In this document: one piece after another, positions 45,213 through 54,245 of the stretch
Layout of the letters: every line of letters starts with the position of its first letter
How positions within the stretch are numbered: the first letter of the stretch is position 1
Assembly (NCBI RefSeq): GCF_007004655.1
Contig: NZ_ML660091.1
Span: 371,524 to 435,523 of the forward strand
DNA: 64,000 nucleotides
Reading direction: 5' to 3'
From: Exilibacterium tricleocarpae
GTDB taxonomy: Bacteria; Pseudomonadota; Gammaproteobacteria; Pseudomonadales; Cellvibrionaceae
Notes under the pieces: model-generated
Database searches by the model: none
Told to the model about the DNA's origin: nothing
The model's input: only the letters and a program-made list of their open reading frames with translations
Translations under genes and position numbers: made by a program

Positions 45213-48191
45213 TCATCTAATCCAGACTTGATATTCGTTCCACAAGGTATTGATATCCTGCCCGGTGGTATTGCGAATGGCGCTTTCCCAGGTCCAGTTA
45301 TTGGGATTGTCGGGATTGGCCTGTTGGTTGAAGTCACGGACAAAATTACTGAAACCCGCCTCCTCTTGCAACCACGCCAAAAAGAAACCGGTGGTTTTGT
45401 AACCGCTGGTCCAGTGGCCGCCACTGCGCCGTTGCGACAGCGGCGCGTAGCCGGCTAAATGCCGCACCGTATCGGCCAGGCCCTCGACGGCCGAAGACGC
45501 CGCACCGCTGGCGTGCTGGTAGGCGTGGGTCATTTCGTGATAGAGAATCCCCGTCACTTCGTCCAACACATCGCGATTGGCGCTGCGCAGGCGATCGAGA
45601 TAGTAGGCGTTGATATTGACAGTGATCCGCGGCGGCCGCCCCGCTTTCCACGCGATCCCGTCGCGGTTGTTATCCCAGTTCTCGATCCGCAGCTCCAGTT
45701 CGGAAAAGTTCGGCACCGCAGCCGGCGTTTCGTATAAAAGCGGGCCTACCTCAGCGGCAATCCGATGAATATAGCCGTCCACATCGGGCACCAGTTCCCT
45801 GAACAACCGGGCACCGGACGAATTGTCGGGGCGATAATCAATCGACGGCTTCAACACGGCTTCCCAACCGGTCGCCGCCGTGCTGATACGGAAAGACGAC
45901 AAGGTATCATTGAAACCGAGAGTGGTCAGGTTGGTTATATCGCGGTTGAGACCGTGAACAGTGCCGCCGAAATTGATATGGCGAAACAGCTCGACCCGAT
46001 AACCGCTTTGCACGCGCACGGAAGAGACCACATCATTCCATCCGCTCGGCATGCTGGTGTAGTCCCCCGCGCCGCGACAAAAGCTGGCGCCGCGGTACTG
46101 GGAATGTTGATAGAAACAGACAACACCATCGGTTATGGTCACTTCTGTAGTGGCGCGCTTGGAGGCACCACTGTCATCCAGCACAGTCAGGGCCACCGTG
46201 TAGGTGCCTTTCGTCGTATAGGTATGTTCAGGGTTGGCGTCGTCGCTGGTGTTACCGTCACCGAAATCCCACTGGTAACTGATAATGCTGCCGTCAGGGT
46301 CTGAAGTGCCGGTACTGCGAAAGCGCACGACACTGTCGACCGTACCGGAGTAAGGACCGTTGACCCGTGCCACCGGTGCCTGGTTTTGACCTTCGGTAAC
46401 CGGCAGCAGGCGAAATTTCTGGTTACTGTTCCCGTGGCAGCCCCACTGCAGGATGTTGGCTCCATCGCCCGTTCTGGCTCCCTCCACATCGACACACTTG
46501 CCGCTGCCCACATTTTGCAGCGCAACAATATTGTTGCCGTAGTCGATAATACCGAAGCGTCTGCCGGTGGAACCGTCACAGGATTGCTGTTCGATATTTT
46601 GTCCGTCACTGCGATCGCCACTGCCGGGCCTGACCGCCAGGCATTGACTACTGTGTCGCGCCTGCAGGTCAATCTGGTTGTTGCCGCGGTCGCGCAGCTC
46701 CCACTGTTGGTTTTCGCCTTGATTGCAGTCCCATTGCACAATATTGCCACCACGGCTGGGGCTTCTGTCGGCAACATCGAGACATTTCCCGGAATGCAAC
46801 GCCTGCAGTGCGAAGGTGCCGGTGACCACCGGACCGACGCCATTGCGAAAGCCCGCCATTATCGGTGCCGTAATGTTTAACACGCGATGGTTATCGTGCC
46901 AGGCCGCGGTGCCGCGGGGCGCGCCGCGAAACGTTTTGCCCGGGTGCGACCAGAAGTTGCGGCGCCGGCAGCAACCCTGGATATTGTAAGACATCACCGT
47001 GCGCCAGCCGCCACTGCGATTGGCATAGCCGTGACCGAAGGGATAGGGAGAGCGGCTCGAGTCCTGTTCCGGATTGTGGCGTGCCCCCTGCAAGTGACCG
47101 ATTTCATGGGCAAAAGTGTAGTTACCTGTCGCGCAGTTTTTCGCCACTATGGCATAGGCGGAGTTGACATTGGAGCCGATCCCCCGGGCGATGCCGCAGT
47201 AGCCGCCGCCATTGGTAATCAGTATCGCCACATCGGCGCTGCGCTGTTCGAGCAGGCTGTGCACCTCGTCCATATAACCGTCGCGGCGACCCGCAAATCG
47301 ACTTAAATCGGTGCGCATATCGCCGGACTCCCGGTAGTTGACCTGCGCCATATGGGCCAGTCGTACACGGGCGTTGATATCACTGTCGGCGTAACCGGCA
47401 TTGGTTTCGGCGATGGCCAGATCGATAGTACCGGCGATATTGTTGCGGACCGCCGGCGTATAGACCACCAGCAAATCGATTACCGCGGTGTCGGCCCGGG
47501 GATCGGCCGCGGCGGTAACGGCCAGTTGCTCGAGCATCTGTTCGTCGACCAGAGAGGTATCGCCGTCAACGGCGGGCGGGTGATCTTCGGGTAAGGCATC
47601 AGGATTAATTTCCTTGATAACGTGCGCGCCATCGGCCAGCGGTTCGACCTTAAACAACCTGTCGGCATAGTGAATGGTCGCGGTGATTTCATTGCCGCGG
47701 CGAACGATGATAACTGAGTCCGCAACGGATTCTGTGTTGGATGCCGAGGGCTTTTTCAGACTACCCGCTGAAGGTTTCCCCACATTGCTTACTGAAGGCT
47801 TTCTCACATTACTTGCCGAGGACTCTCCACCACCGGCAGCGGTCATTTTGCCCTGGCCGGCGGCTATACTGCCGCGCCACACCACTGCCCCGGTACCGCT
47901 GGCATAAGCGTTTCGACGCACAGCCCGCAGGTCTATACCCCCGTCGAGGTTCAACAGGATACTGCCCTGCTCCTCACTCACTAAAGCAGCGTTCACGGTT
48001 CTTAAAACCTGATGATCAACTTCCCGATCCTCAACTGTTCTACTCAGGGCCACCGCAGCAGTTGACTGCAGTTTATCGGGCAACGGGGAAAACAGCGGTT
48101 GATCAACGTCCGCAGCCGCGGCACTGCCCGACACCAGGAGCCCGCAGAAAACAATGGCTGTAGCGACGGGTGAAAAAAATGGTTGGCGCAT
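45213..48191 (-). CDS. Secreted multidomain metalloprotease with lectin, PKD, crystallin and basic-secretory-protein domains
   Basis: 992 residues from ATG 48191 (GGAGG ribosome site at 48199-48203). A signal peptide (1-26) and a propeptide come first; the propeptide holds a KPS-rich repeat (~110-145). Next is a reprolysin-like M12 domain (~235-435) with HEIGHLQGARH at 362-372. A ricin-type lectin (~445-585, QxW repeats as in NQQWEL), a PKD domain (~590-680), a beta/gamma-crystallin-like region (~685-770) and a C-terminal basic-secretory-protein peptidase (~775-992) with HEMTHAYQH at 885-893 follow. Two independent zinc motifs in one chain are unusual. It is likely exported and may attack glycoproteins. 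LacI-like palindromes lie upstream. Confidence 0.88.
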   Translation of the reverse strand: MRQPFFSPVATAIVFCGLLVSGSAAAADVDQPLFSPLPDKLQSTAAVALSRTVEDREVDHQVLRTVNAALVSEEQGSILLNLDGGIDLRAVRRNAYASGTGAVVWRGSIAAGQGKMTAAGGGESSASNVRKPSVSNVGKPSAGSLKKPSASNTESVADSVIIVRRGNEITATIHYADRLFKVEPLADGAHVIKEINPDALPEDHPPAVDGDTSLVDEQMLEQLAVTAAADPRADTAVIDLLVVYTPAVRNNIAGTIDLAIAETNAGYADSDINARVRLAHMAQVNYRESGDMRTDLSRFAGRRDGYMDEVHSLLEQRSADVAILITNGGGYCGIARGIGSNVNSAYAIVAKNCATGNYTFAHEIGHLQGARHNPEQDSSRSPYPFGHGYANRSGGWRTVMSYNIQGCCRRRNFWSHPGKTFRGAPRGTAAWHDNHRVLNITAPIMAGFRNGVGPVVTGTFALQALHSGKCLDVADRSPSRGGNIVQWDCNQGENQQWELRDRGNNQIDLQARHSSQCLAVRPGSGDRSDGQNIEQQSCDGSTGRRFGIIDYGNNIVALQNVGSGKCVDVEGARTGDGANILQWGCHGNSNQKFRLLPVTEGQNQAPVARVNGPYSGTVDSVVRFRSTGTSDPDGSIISYQWDFGDGNTSDDANPEHTYTTKGTYTVALTVLDDSGASKRATTEVTITDGVVCFYQHSQYRGASFCRGAGDYTSMPSGWNDVVSSVRVQSGYRVELFRHINFGGTVHGLNRDITNLTTLGFNDTLSSFRISTAATGWEAVLKPSIDYRPDNSSGARLFRELVPDVDGYIHRIAAEVGPLLYETPAAVPNFSELELRIENWDNNRDGIAWKAGRPPRITVNINAYYLDRLRSANRDVLDEVTGILYHEMTHAYQHASGAASSAVEGLADTVRHLAGYAPLSQRRSGGHWTSGYKTTGFFLAWLQEEAGFSNFVRDFNQQANPDNPNNWTWESAIRNTTGQDINTLWNEYQVWIR

Positions 48192-48233
48192 GAAGTATCC
48201 TCCCATGGCGGGATTGATTTTGGACCCCTTTTT

Positions 48234-48245
48234 GACAACGTTGTC
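48234..48245. promoter_or_regulatory. LacI-like operator in the metalloprotease leader
   Basis: GACAACGTTGTC is a perfect 12-bp palindrome with central CG, 43 bases upstream of the ATG and inside the likely 5' leader. It is identical in its 12-bp core to a second site at 48331-48342. Such sequences are typical of LacI/GalR-family operators of carbohydrate use genes. Confidence 0.7.
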
Positions 48246-48310
48246 GCTGGCAAGGTTGAGCAATAGACACGCCATCTAGGGTAATTTATAAAATTTCTTC
48301 TAGATTTTTA

Positions 48311-48347
48311 GGTTAGACAAACCAAAAATAGACAACGTTGTCTAACC
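48311..48347. promoter_or_regulatory. Second LacI-like operator within a larger inverted repeat
   Basis: TAGACAACGTTGTCTA (48329-48344) is a perfect 16-bp palindrome. In addition GGTTAGACAA (48311-48320) is the exact reverse complement of TTGTCTAACC (48338-48347), so the site overlaps a wider inverted repeat. Its centre is 97 bp from the leader site, an arrangement that could allow looping. The rest of the 48192-48520 gap shows no gene that I can support. Confidence 0.7.
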
Positions 48348-48520
48348 GGCGTGAAGCGTATCACCCGCATTCAGAAAAGTGCGTGAGGCCGATCACAGTC
48401 TGTATTGGGATTACGCTGACAAGCGTGTGCGCAACATCAAAGTGTCAGGCTTTTGGCATCGAAGACTACTGCAGTCCGAGGTGCGCCAGCGCAGCCGTGC
48501 AGGACATGGCATGCAACCCG

Positions 48521-50128
48521 TTACACCGCAAACCGCACCGCAACCTCATCGCTATCCGCGAGATTGCGATGGACGAGATCGGCCAGGGATGTGGTCTTTT
48601 CAATCAACTGCAGGCCATAATCTGAAAAGGTGTGGGCGTTGTAAACATTCTGTGACAGTAAGGGGTTGGTATAGATTTGCGTAAACGCATCATAGGCGAC
48701 CATGGCGTTGAGCAGATCACCGAACAACCCCTCCCCCACACTCCCCTGCGCGAACATTCCGACGATAAACTCCACTTGGTTAACATCGTTATAAAGGCCC
48801 TTTAACGCGTCGATTAATTGCGCGTCATCGGTCAACTCATCAAACCGGGACAGGGGTTTGAAACCAAACTGCCGCCGGTAGTCGTTATAGGGACGCAGCC
48901 TGAAGTCCCGCCCCATCCTTACCGTCGCATACTCGGCCCCCAACATAAACTCGGGAACGTTCTGCAGCGAGATGGCACCGGCGGCCTGGACGGAAGCCGC
49001 CTGAATAACACTGCCGAGCCCGGCGGCTTCAAACAGCGCGTTGTTTACCCGGTACTGCAGATGATCGTAGTTTCGCCCGCCTATTACTATCTGGTCGGGA
49101 ATCAAACCGTGCCAGCGATACAGCAGATCAAACTCCAGGGCGATCCAGGGCGTTCGGTACCACGCCTGTCGTTCGGCAAAAGTGTGGTCCAGTTTGAACA
49201 GCCTGAGCCCGGCAATATGGTTTATATACTCTTCGATGACCAGTTTCATCAGAATAACGGTATTGATCATTCGCGCGGTCTGAAAAAGTCGTTCATCGTC
49301 CCAGGCAGGATATCTGTTATGCAACTCGTCGCATATTCTGTTATGTTCGCGCAAAAACAACGTGCTGATAGCCACATAACCAATCGAGGAATTGCCCCGG
49401 TCGAGCCCGGTGGCATAGAGCTTGTGCTTGCGGTCCTGCGGCCAGGCGCCAAAAATTTGCGCCAGTCTCTCATCGCTCGTGTAAGGAAGCACCCGGTAGT
49501 GTTCCTTGACCTGCCAGTGGCCACCGGCGTCGACGGTGCCCAGATAGTCCGGGTATTCCGCGCCATCGATGTGTTGACTGCGCAGCTTGCCGCCGCGTTT
49601 TGAGCGCAGGGCATTTGCGGCGGTCTCTGTCAGCCCATAAATTTGACAGAGATCGATATTGTGGTTAGAGGTATTTTTGCGGCGGTCACCGGGGTCGACT
49701 CTAAGCACGCTGTCGGTAAACCATTGGGCGAAAAACATAAACAACAACGAGGAACGACTGGGCTTCATCGAGCCCTCTCTGCGGAACAAGGCGGTAACGG
49801 CACCGGTTGCTCCCGTGTCGGGATTGTATGGCCGGTCCTCGGGCAATTGGGTGGTATAACCCGGATCAGCCGGAGGCAAATGTCTGGCAAAATAAAGGCG
49901 ATTGGTCAACATCGGCCAGGTGGTGTAGTCGCCGACAGCCCCCTGTTCTTCGTAACCGGTCGGGGTCGGGGTGCTGCCGCGCGGCATGGGCTGGTGCGAC
50001 CACAGACTAAATGCCCTGGGGCGGGGTTTGATGATAGTGCATATGCGGTTGGTAGCGTACCGGTTTAAGAACGTGTTGGTGTAAGGGATTTTACTGACAA
50101 TATTAAAGATCCTATTGACGATTCCCAT
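48521..50128 (-). CDS. Cyclooxygenase-like animal haem peroxidase family protein
   Basis: 535 residues, no signal peptide. The sequence carries the COX/alpha-dioxygenase-type blocks: FFAQWFTDSVLR (~132-143), TLFLREHNRICDELH (~236-250), VIEEYINHIAG and LEFDLLYRWHGLIPDQI (~332-348). By alignment with cyclooxygenase, Tyr337 and His340 match the catalytic Tyr and proximal haem His, but the distal His site is Asp139 (Gln135-x3-Asp). Substrate is probably a fatty acid, an inference from the family. A ribosome site AGGGGA precedes the ATG at 50128. It diverges from the TIR gene across 569 bases. Confidence 0.85.
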   Translation of the reverse strand: MGIVNRIFNIVSKIPYTNTFLNRYATNRICTIIKPRPRAFSLWSHQPMPRGSTPTPTGYEEQGAVGDYTTWPMLTNRLYFARHLPPADPGYTTQLPEDRPYNPDTGATGAVTALFRREGSMKPSRSSLLFMFFAQWFTDSVLRVDPGDRRKNTSNHNIDLCQIYGLTETAANALRSKRGGKLRSQHIDGAEYPDYLGTVDAGGHWQVKEHYRVLPYTSDERLAQIFGAWPQDRKHKLYATGLDRGNSSIGYVAISTLFLREHNRICDELHNRYPAWDDERLFQTARMINTVILMKLVIEEYINHIAGLRLFKLDHTFAERQAWYRTPWIALEFDLLYRWHGLIPDQIVIGGRNYDHLQYRVNNALFEAAGLGSVIQAASVQAAGAISLQNVPEFMLGAEYATVRMGRDFRLRPYNDYRRQFGFKPLSRFDELTDDAQLIDALKGLYNDVNQVEFIVGMFAQGSVGEGLFGDLLNAMVAYDAFTQIYTNPLLSQNVYNAHTFSDYGLQLIEKTTSLADLVHRNLADSDEVAVRFAV

Positions 50129-50697
50129 TGATTTTCCCCTGTCGTCAAAGTGGTGGAAAACACCACATATCCGTTAACCGATTGCCACGATAGGCCGATA
50201 GATACGGTATAGGCAAGTGCCGGTTTCGCAAAAAAACAATGCAAAACCGGCCAACAATGAAAAATGCCGTTTTTAGTACTGAGGGAAAAAAAGAGGCCTG
50301 CGTATTATTCTAAATCGACCTTATAGTGGCTGCTAAAATACAGTGGCTGCTGAAGCCTGGCGAAGTCACCGTCTAATCGGGAGCAAGCGGGCTTTGGCGG
50401 GGTTGCGACAGTCATCACATGACGACTATAAGTATCATTTTTTAAATATCAGTTTAACTATAACTAACCTTTTTATATATTATTTAAAATCCATAAAAAC
50501 GATAACTCACATGGAATAGTATTACTTATCTCTGTCAGGATGACAGGCTTATAGCACAAATAATATGCATATAAATTAAAAGACGAAATAAGCATCCCGG
50601 TTAGTCCGACAAGTACTCACCAATACCGGCAGTTCTCTCCGCTTTCACGGTGACTGTGGGCGAGATTCGTCTAATTTTATACGTTCAAGGAGCCACC
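50129..50697. other. Long divergent intergenic region between the peroxidase and TIR genes
   Basis: 569 bases, AT-rich between 50400 and 50600. It holds a GTGGTG-GAAAA-CACCAC hairpin (50150-50166) just upstream of the peroxidase ribosome site, a larger inverted repeat (listed separately) and a direct repeat AGTGGCTGCT (50325-50334 and 50342-50351). It probably contains promoters for both genes. No reading frame with family resemblance is visible. Confidence 0.5.
50219..50251. repeat. 12-bp inverted repeat with A-rich loop
   Basis: GCCGGTTTCGCA (50219-50230) pairs with TGCAAAACCGGC (50240-50251), 11 of 12 positions, around a 9-base loop AAAAAACAA. It lies in the gap upstream of the peroxidase and TIR genes. 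On neither strand does it end in a T run outside the stem, so it looks like an operator or RNA structure rather than a terminator. Confidence 0.6.
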
Positions 50698-52722
50698 ATG
50701 ACCCGAGGTCAGCGTGACAGAACAGTTTCTGTTTTAACGACTGTCAAACTGCAAGCCCTGTTGGATTCCGGGCTAAACCCCACCCTTCGCAATCGACGGG
50801 CGCTGGCCGACTCCATGACTGCCGGTGGCGATAAGATCAGTGTGCACGGCGTGGAAGGTTGGTTTAAGCACGTAGACTCCAACTATGCACTGGCACGCGA
50901 GTCGCTCCATCCGGAGCTAAAGTCCTATCCTGTGCCGAGACGGCGCTGGAGCGCCATCCTGAATTTGTTTCCCGTCGATGCCGACGATTTGAGACTATCG
51001 GACCAAGCCTTCAAAGACATGTGCTTCGAGCGCCTGAAAACATCCGTTCCCGCCGCGACCACGGACACACCCGATCCGGACAGCGACTACCCGCCACTGG
51101 TATTCGTCATCTACGCTATGCGCGATGGAGAAAACCTCTATGAGGAGCTGCTCTGGCTGCGGGGCAGAGGCCTGAATCTCTGGTGGGACACCAGCCTCGC
51201 GGAAGACCCGCTATGGTCAAATACCGTAGCCACGGTCATCGAACGGGCCTGCGTGTGTTTGTTGTACCAGTCGGCGGCATTGATCAGCTCCACCCGTTGC
51301 CAGCGGGAACTGGAACTGGCCTGTCACCTCGGCAAAACCATTGTCGTATCACGCAACCCCGACACCACCGCGACACCGGCGCTGGCCCAGTTACTGGAGC
51401 AGCAGCCGTCACTGGTACGGCGGGAACACAACAGCCACTACTTGGACGAACTGGAGACAAACATTCGTGCTCACCTGGCAGCGGGCGATAGGGCCTCCGC
51501 CGGTCCTCCCCCCCTGGCCGCGCCAATGCCCGACCAACCTTCGATTGTGGTGTTGCCGCTAACCAACCTGACAGGACATCGGGAAGTGAATTACGTGGCC
51601 CAGGGTATCACCGAAGACATCATCACTTTACTGTCGCGTGTGCCGGAGCTTTTTGTTATCTCGCGCACGGCAAGCAATGCCTACGCCGGTACACTGACCG
51701 ATCACCGCACGATTCGTGAACGACTGGGAGTGCGCTTTGCGCTGGAAGGCAGTGTCCGCCGCTGCGGCGCAAAGTTGCGGGTGACGGCCATGCTCACAGA
51801 CCTGGTCAATGAGCAACAGCTCTGGGCAGACAAGTTCGAGGGCGAGTTTGACAAAATCTGGGATGTACAGGACGAGATCACCACCTGTATCTGCGCCCGG
51901 CTGCAGCCCAGAATCGTCATGACATCCCTCGACTATGGCTCGCGAACGGATAATTACGCCACTTGGCGATACTGGCAGCTGGGGTGGTACAAGTTGTTCG
52001 TAGACCCGCCGATACCGGCGCTGAGAGAGGCGCTGGATTGCTTCCACAAAGCATTGGAACACGAGCCGGATTACGCCCTCGCCCATGCCGGTATTGCCAA
52101 CGCCATGGGCACGGGTATGTTGTGGGGCGGCATCGGCCCCGAGGACTACCCCACTGCAAAAGCCCATGCCGAAACCGCTTACCGTCTTCTGCCCGACAAC
52201 CCGGCGGTATTGTACTCCATGGGTATGGTCGCTTTTATTGCGCCCAAACCGCTGACGGTAGCTCGCGACTGGGTCCGGCAGGCGGTGGATTTGGAACCGA
52301 GTAATGCCGCCTATGTGGCGGCATTGGGTTACCTTACGGCCCAGGTTGGCGAGGCAGACAAAGGGCTTGAAATCTGCGAGTATGCAGCGCGCCTCGCGCC
52401 GGGCGACAGGCGTCAGCCCTTTATTAACTATATGCTCAGCGCCACCCAGGTGGCGGCAGGCCGTTTTGAAGCCGCCGTGCAAACCATGCTGCTGAGCGAC
52501 CGCCTGACCAGCGTGGATTTCGTCTGGATCATAATAGGCTTTGCCTGGTTCAAACTGCATCGAATCGATAAGGTCGAGGAGGCTATTGCAAAATGCATTG
52601 CCCTCGGTGCCCGACCGCTATCGCTCTATCACTATTCTGTTACCTCGCGGCTCTGGCCACAGTACGGCATTGAGGAAAAGGAAGCGTATCTAAAAATCTG
52701 TGCGCAAATGGGTATTCGATAA
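50698..52722 (+). CDS. TIR domain protein with HTH-like N-terminus, TolB_N-like and TPR regions
   Basis: About 674 residues from ATG 50698, with AAGGAG 6 bases upstream; the longer frame lacks this. Residues 1-110 look helical and HTH-like (LNPTLRNRRALADSM). A TIR domain follows (131-235; VFVIYAMRDGENLYEELLWL) with the CQREL motif: Cys201 and Glu204, the position of the NADase glutamate. After a Pro-rich linker comes the domain seen behind adenylate cyclases and CadC proteins (SIVVLPLTNL, GITEDIITLLSR, LEGSVRR; ~265-395), then TPR helices (~415-674). It could be a signalling NADase or a regulator. It faces the flavoprotein gene tail to tail, 2 bases apart. Confidence 0.85.
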   Translation: MTRGQRDRTVSVLTTVKLQALLDSGLNPTLRNRRALADSMTAGGDKISVHGVEGWFKHVDSNYALARESLHPELKSYPVPRRRWSAILNLFPVDADDLRLSDQAFKDMCFERLKTSVPAATTDTPDPDSDYPPLVFVIYAMRDGENLYEELLWLRGRGLNLWWDTSLAEDPLWSNTVATVIERACVCLLYQSAALISSTRCQRELELACHLGKTIVVSRNPDTTATPALAQLLEQQPSLVRREHNSHYLDELETNIRAHLAAGDRASAGPPPLAAPMPDQPSIVVLPLTNLTGHREVNYVAQGITEDIITLLSRVPELFVISRTASNAYAGTLTDHRTIRERLGVRFALEGSVRRCGAKLRVTAMLTDLVNEQQLWADKFEGEFDKIWDVQDEITTCICARLQPRIVMTSLDYGSRTDNYATWRYWQLGWYKLFVDPPIPALREALDCFHKALEHEPDYALAHAGIANAMGTGMLWGGIGPEDYPTAKAHAETAYRLLPDNPAVLYSMGMVAFIAPKPLTVARDWVRQAVDLEPSNAAYVAALGYLTAQVGEADKGLEICEYAARLAPGDRRQPFINYMLSATQVAAGRFEAAVQTMLLSDRLTSVDFVWIIIGFAWFKLHRIDKVEEAIAKCIALGARPLSLYHYSVTSRLWPQYGIEEKEAYLKICAQMGIR

Positions 52723-52724
52723 AC

Positions 52725-54242
52725 TCACATACCATCGAGCAGTTCGGGCAGGCGATACTTCATAAAGGTCATTATTCTGCCCGGCCCCACCTGCTCGGAG
52801 CGTAACCTCATCAACTGCTCTTCCGGTATTGCCACCGGCGGCAGAATAACCACCGGTTTTACGTGAGGCGCATAGCGTTGGCGAATCGCCTCGGCGGCGT
52901 TCATCCCTGAACGCACCGCACCTTCCATAGACGTGATGTCCGTATCGTTTTGGACAAAATCCCCGGCGAAGTAAAACTGCTCGCCCTGGGTCTGCGGCCG
53001 CAGCTCCCAAGTGCCTACATCATTGACGAACAACGGCTGATCGGCATTCGGGTGCGGCACCAGAAACGCCATCTCCGACGCCCTGGCGGCGGGCAGGTAC
53101 TCCCGAATTTCACGCACCAGCGCATGCATAAAACCAACCTCCGACAGGCCCTGCAGGCGCCTGCAGTTTCCCGCCACAAACTGTAAGACCGTGCCGGGAT
53201 ATCCGCTCAGGCTGTCCCAGTGCTGGGAGATATCAAAAGCGGAGAGACTGTAGGTGGAGCCCAGCAGATCAAAGTGATCCTGCGGCACTTTCGGCAGTTT
53301 ATGCTTGAAATAGATATCGATAGCGCCAAATTGATGGGCGCGCAGATAACTGAGATTGGCAAGCGCCGGTTCGGCTGCAAACAAGGTGTCACTTTGCAGG
53401 CTGCGCAGTACCTCCAGCGGCACGGCAAGCACCACCGGGCCGCGATCAATAATCCGTGTGCTGCCTTTGTTATCGGTAATCTCGATCGCCATCGGTGCAT
53501 CTTCGGCAGTGATTTTCGTCAGCCGATGGTGATAATGCAATTGAAACTGCAGCCCCTTTTCTTCAGCCCGGCGGCGGATAGTGCTCTCCATCGGAGCAAT
53601 CAGTATCTCATCCAGACTACCCTTGAGCGCCGCCCAGTTTTTTTCCTTAAGTACGGGGTACCACTGGCAAAAGAGATTGCGCACTACCCTGGAGCTGATA
53701 TCGTACTCCTCGATGGACAGTGCGTTGAGAAACAGTGCCCTGAGACTGACCGACTCCAGGCCGTTGTAACAGCGCGAATACAGAAAGCCGCGGAAACTGA
53801 GATCGTTGACCTCTGCATCTGTACGGGTAACCAGGTCCATCACACTGAACGCTTCGCGTTCTTGTCTCGGGCGCGGTGGCTTAAAATCGTAACCGGTCCC
53901 TCGCGACAACTGGTAGTAATCCCCACCCTCAAACACCTGTTGCGGCGTGATCCCCACCCGCGTCCACAATCGGCGCATATTGACATACCAACGCGGGAAA
54001 ACGTGGTAACCGTGATCCGAGGGTATGCTGTTTGCTATCTGATCATAGACCGGTTGCATTGCGCCGTCGTAAACGCGCCCGTCGCGGATGCTGCCCGCCT
54101 TGCCGCCGAGATGATCACTCGCCTCGTAGAGCGTCACAGAAAAGCCGCATTCGATTAACTCCAGCGCAGCTGTCAGACCTGCCAGGCCGCCGCCAACAAC
54201 GGTGACGGCCGGTACATTGGTATTGGTATCTTGGGTCGACAT
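52725..54242 (-). CDS. FAD-dependent amine oxidase / phytoene desaturase-like protein
   Basis: 505 residues. An N-terminal Rossmann FAD motif, VVGGGLAGLTAALELIECG, with acidic end in TLYEASDHLGGKAG (~15-51), and the C-terminal FAD block GEQFYFAGDFVQNDTDITSMEGAVRSGMNAAEAI (~425-460) define the class. It resembles squalene/carotenoid-type desaturases and hydroxysqualene dehydroxylases rather than classical amine oxidases. No signal peptide. The substrate is unknown; a lipid or isoprenoid is likely from the family. Only 3 bases separate it from the papain/hydrolase gene upstream, so the two form one operon. Confidence 0.85.
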   Translation of the reverse strand: MSTQDTNTNVPAVTVVGGGLAGLTAALELIECGFSVTLYEASDHLGGKAGSIRDGRVYDGAMQPVYDQIANSIPSDHGYHVFPRWYVNMRRLWTRVGITPQQVFEGGDYYQLSRGTGYDFKPPRPRQEREAFSVMDLVTRTDAEVNDLSFRGFLYSRCYNGLESVSLRALFLNALSIEEYDISSRVVRNLFCQWYPVLKEKNWAALKGSLDEILIAPMESTIRRRAEEKGLQFQLHYHHRLTKITAEDAPMAIEITDNKGSTRIIDRGPVVLAVPLEVLRSLQSDTLFAAEPALANLSYLRAHQFGAIDIYFKHKLPKVPQDHFDLLGSTYSLSAFDISQHWDSLSGYPGTVLQFVAGNCRRLQGLSEVGFMHALVREIREYLPAARASEMAFLVPHPNADQPLFVNDVGTWELRPQTQGEQFYFAGDFVQNDTDITSMEGAVRSGMNAAEAIRQRYAPHVKPVVILPPVAIPEEQLMRLRSEQVGPGRIMTFMKYRLPELLDGM

Positions 54243-54245
54243 TAT

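Noticed and set aside
48338-48684. Plus-strand open frames between the metalloprotease and peroxidase genes
   Set aside because: They overlap the peroxidase C-terminus, have no ribosome site and show no domain features; a degraded gene remnant cannot be shown.
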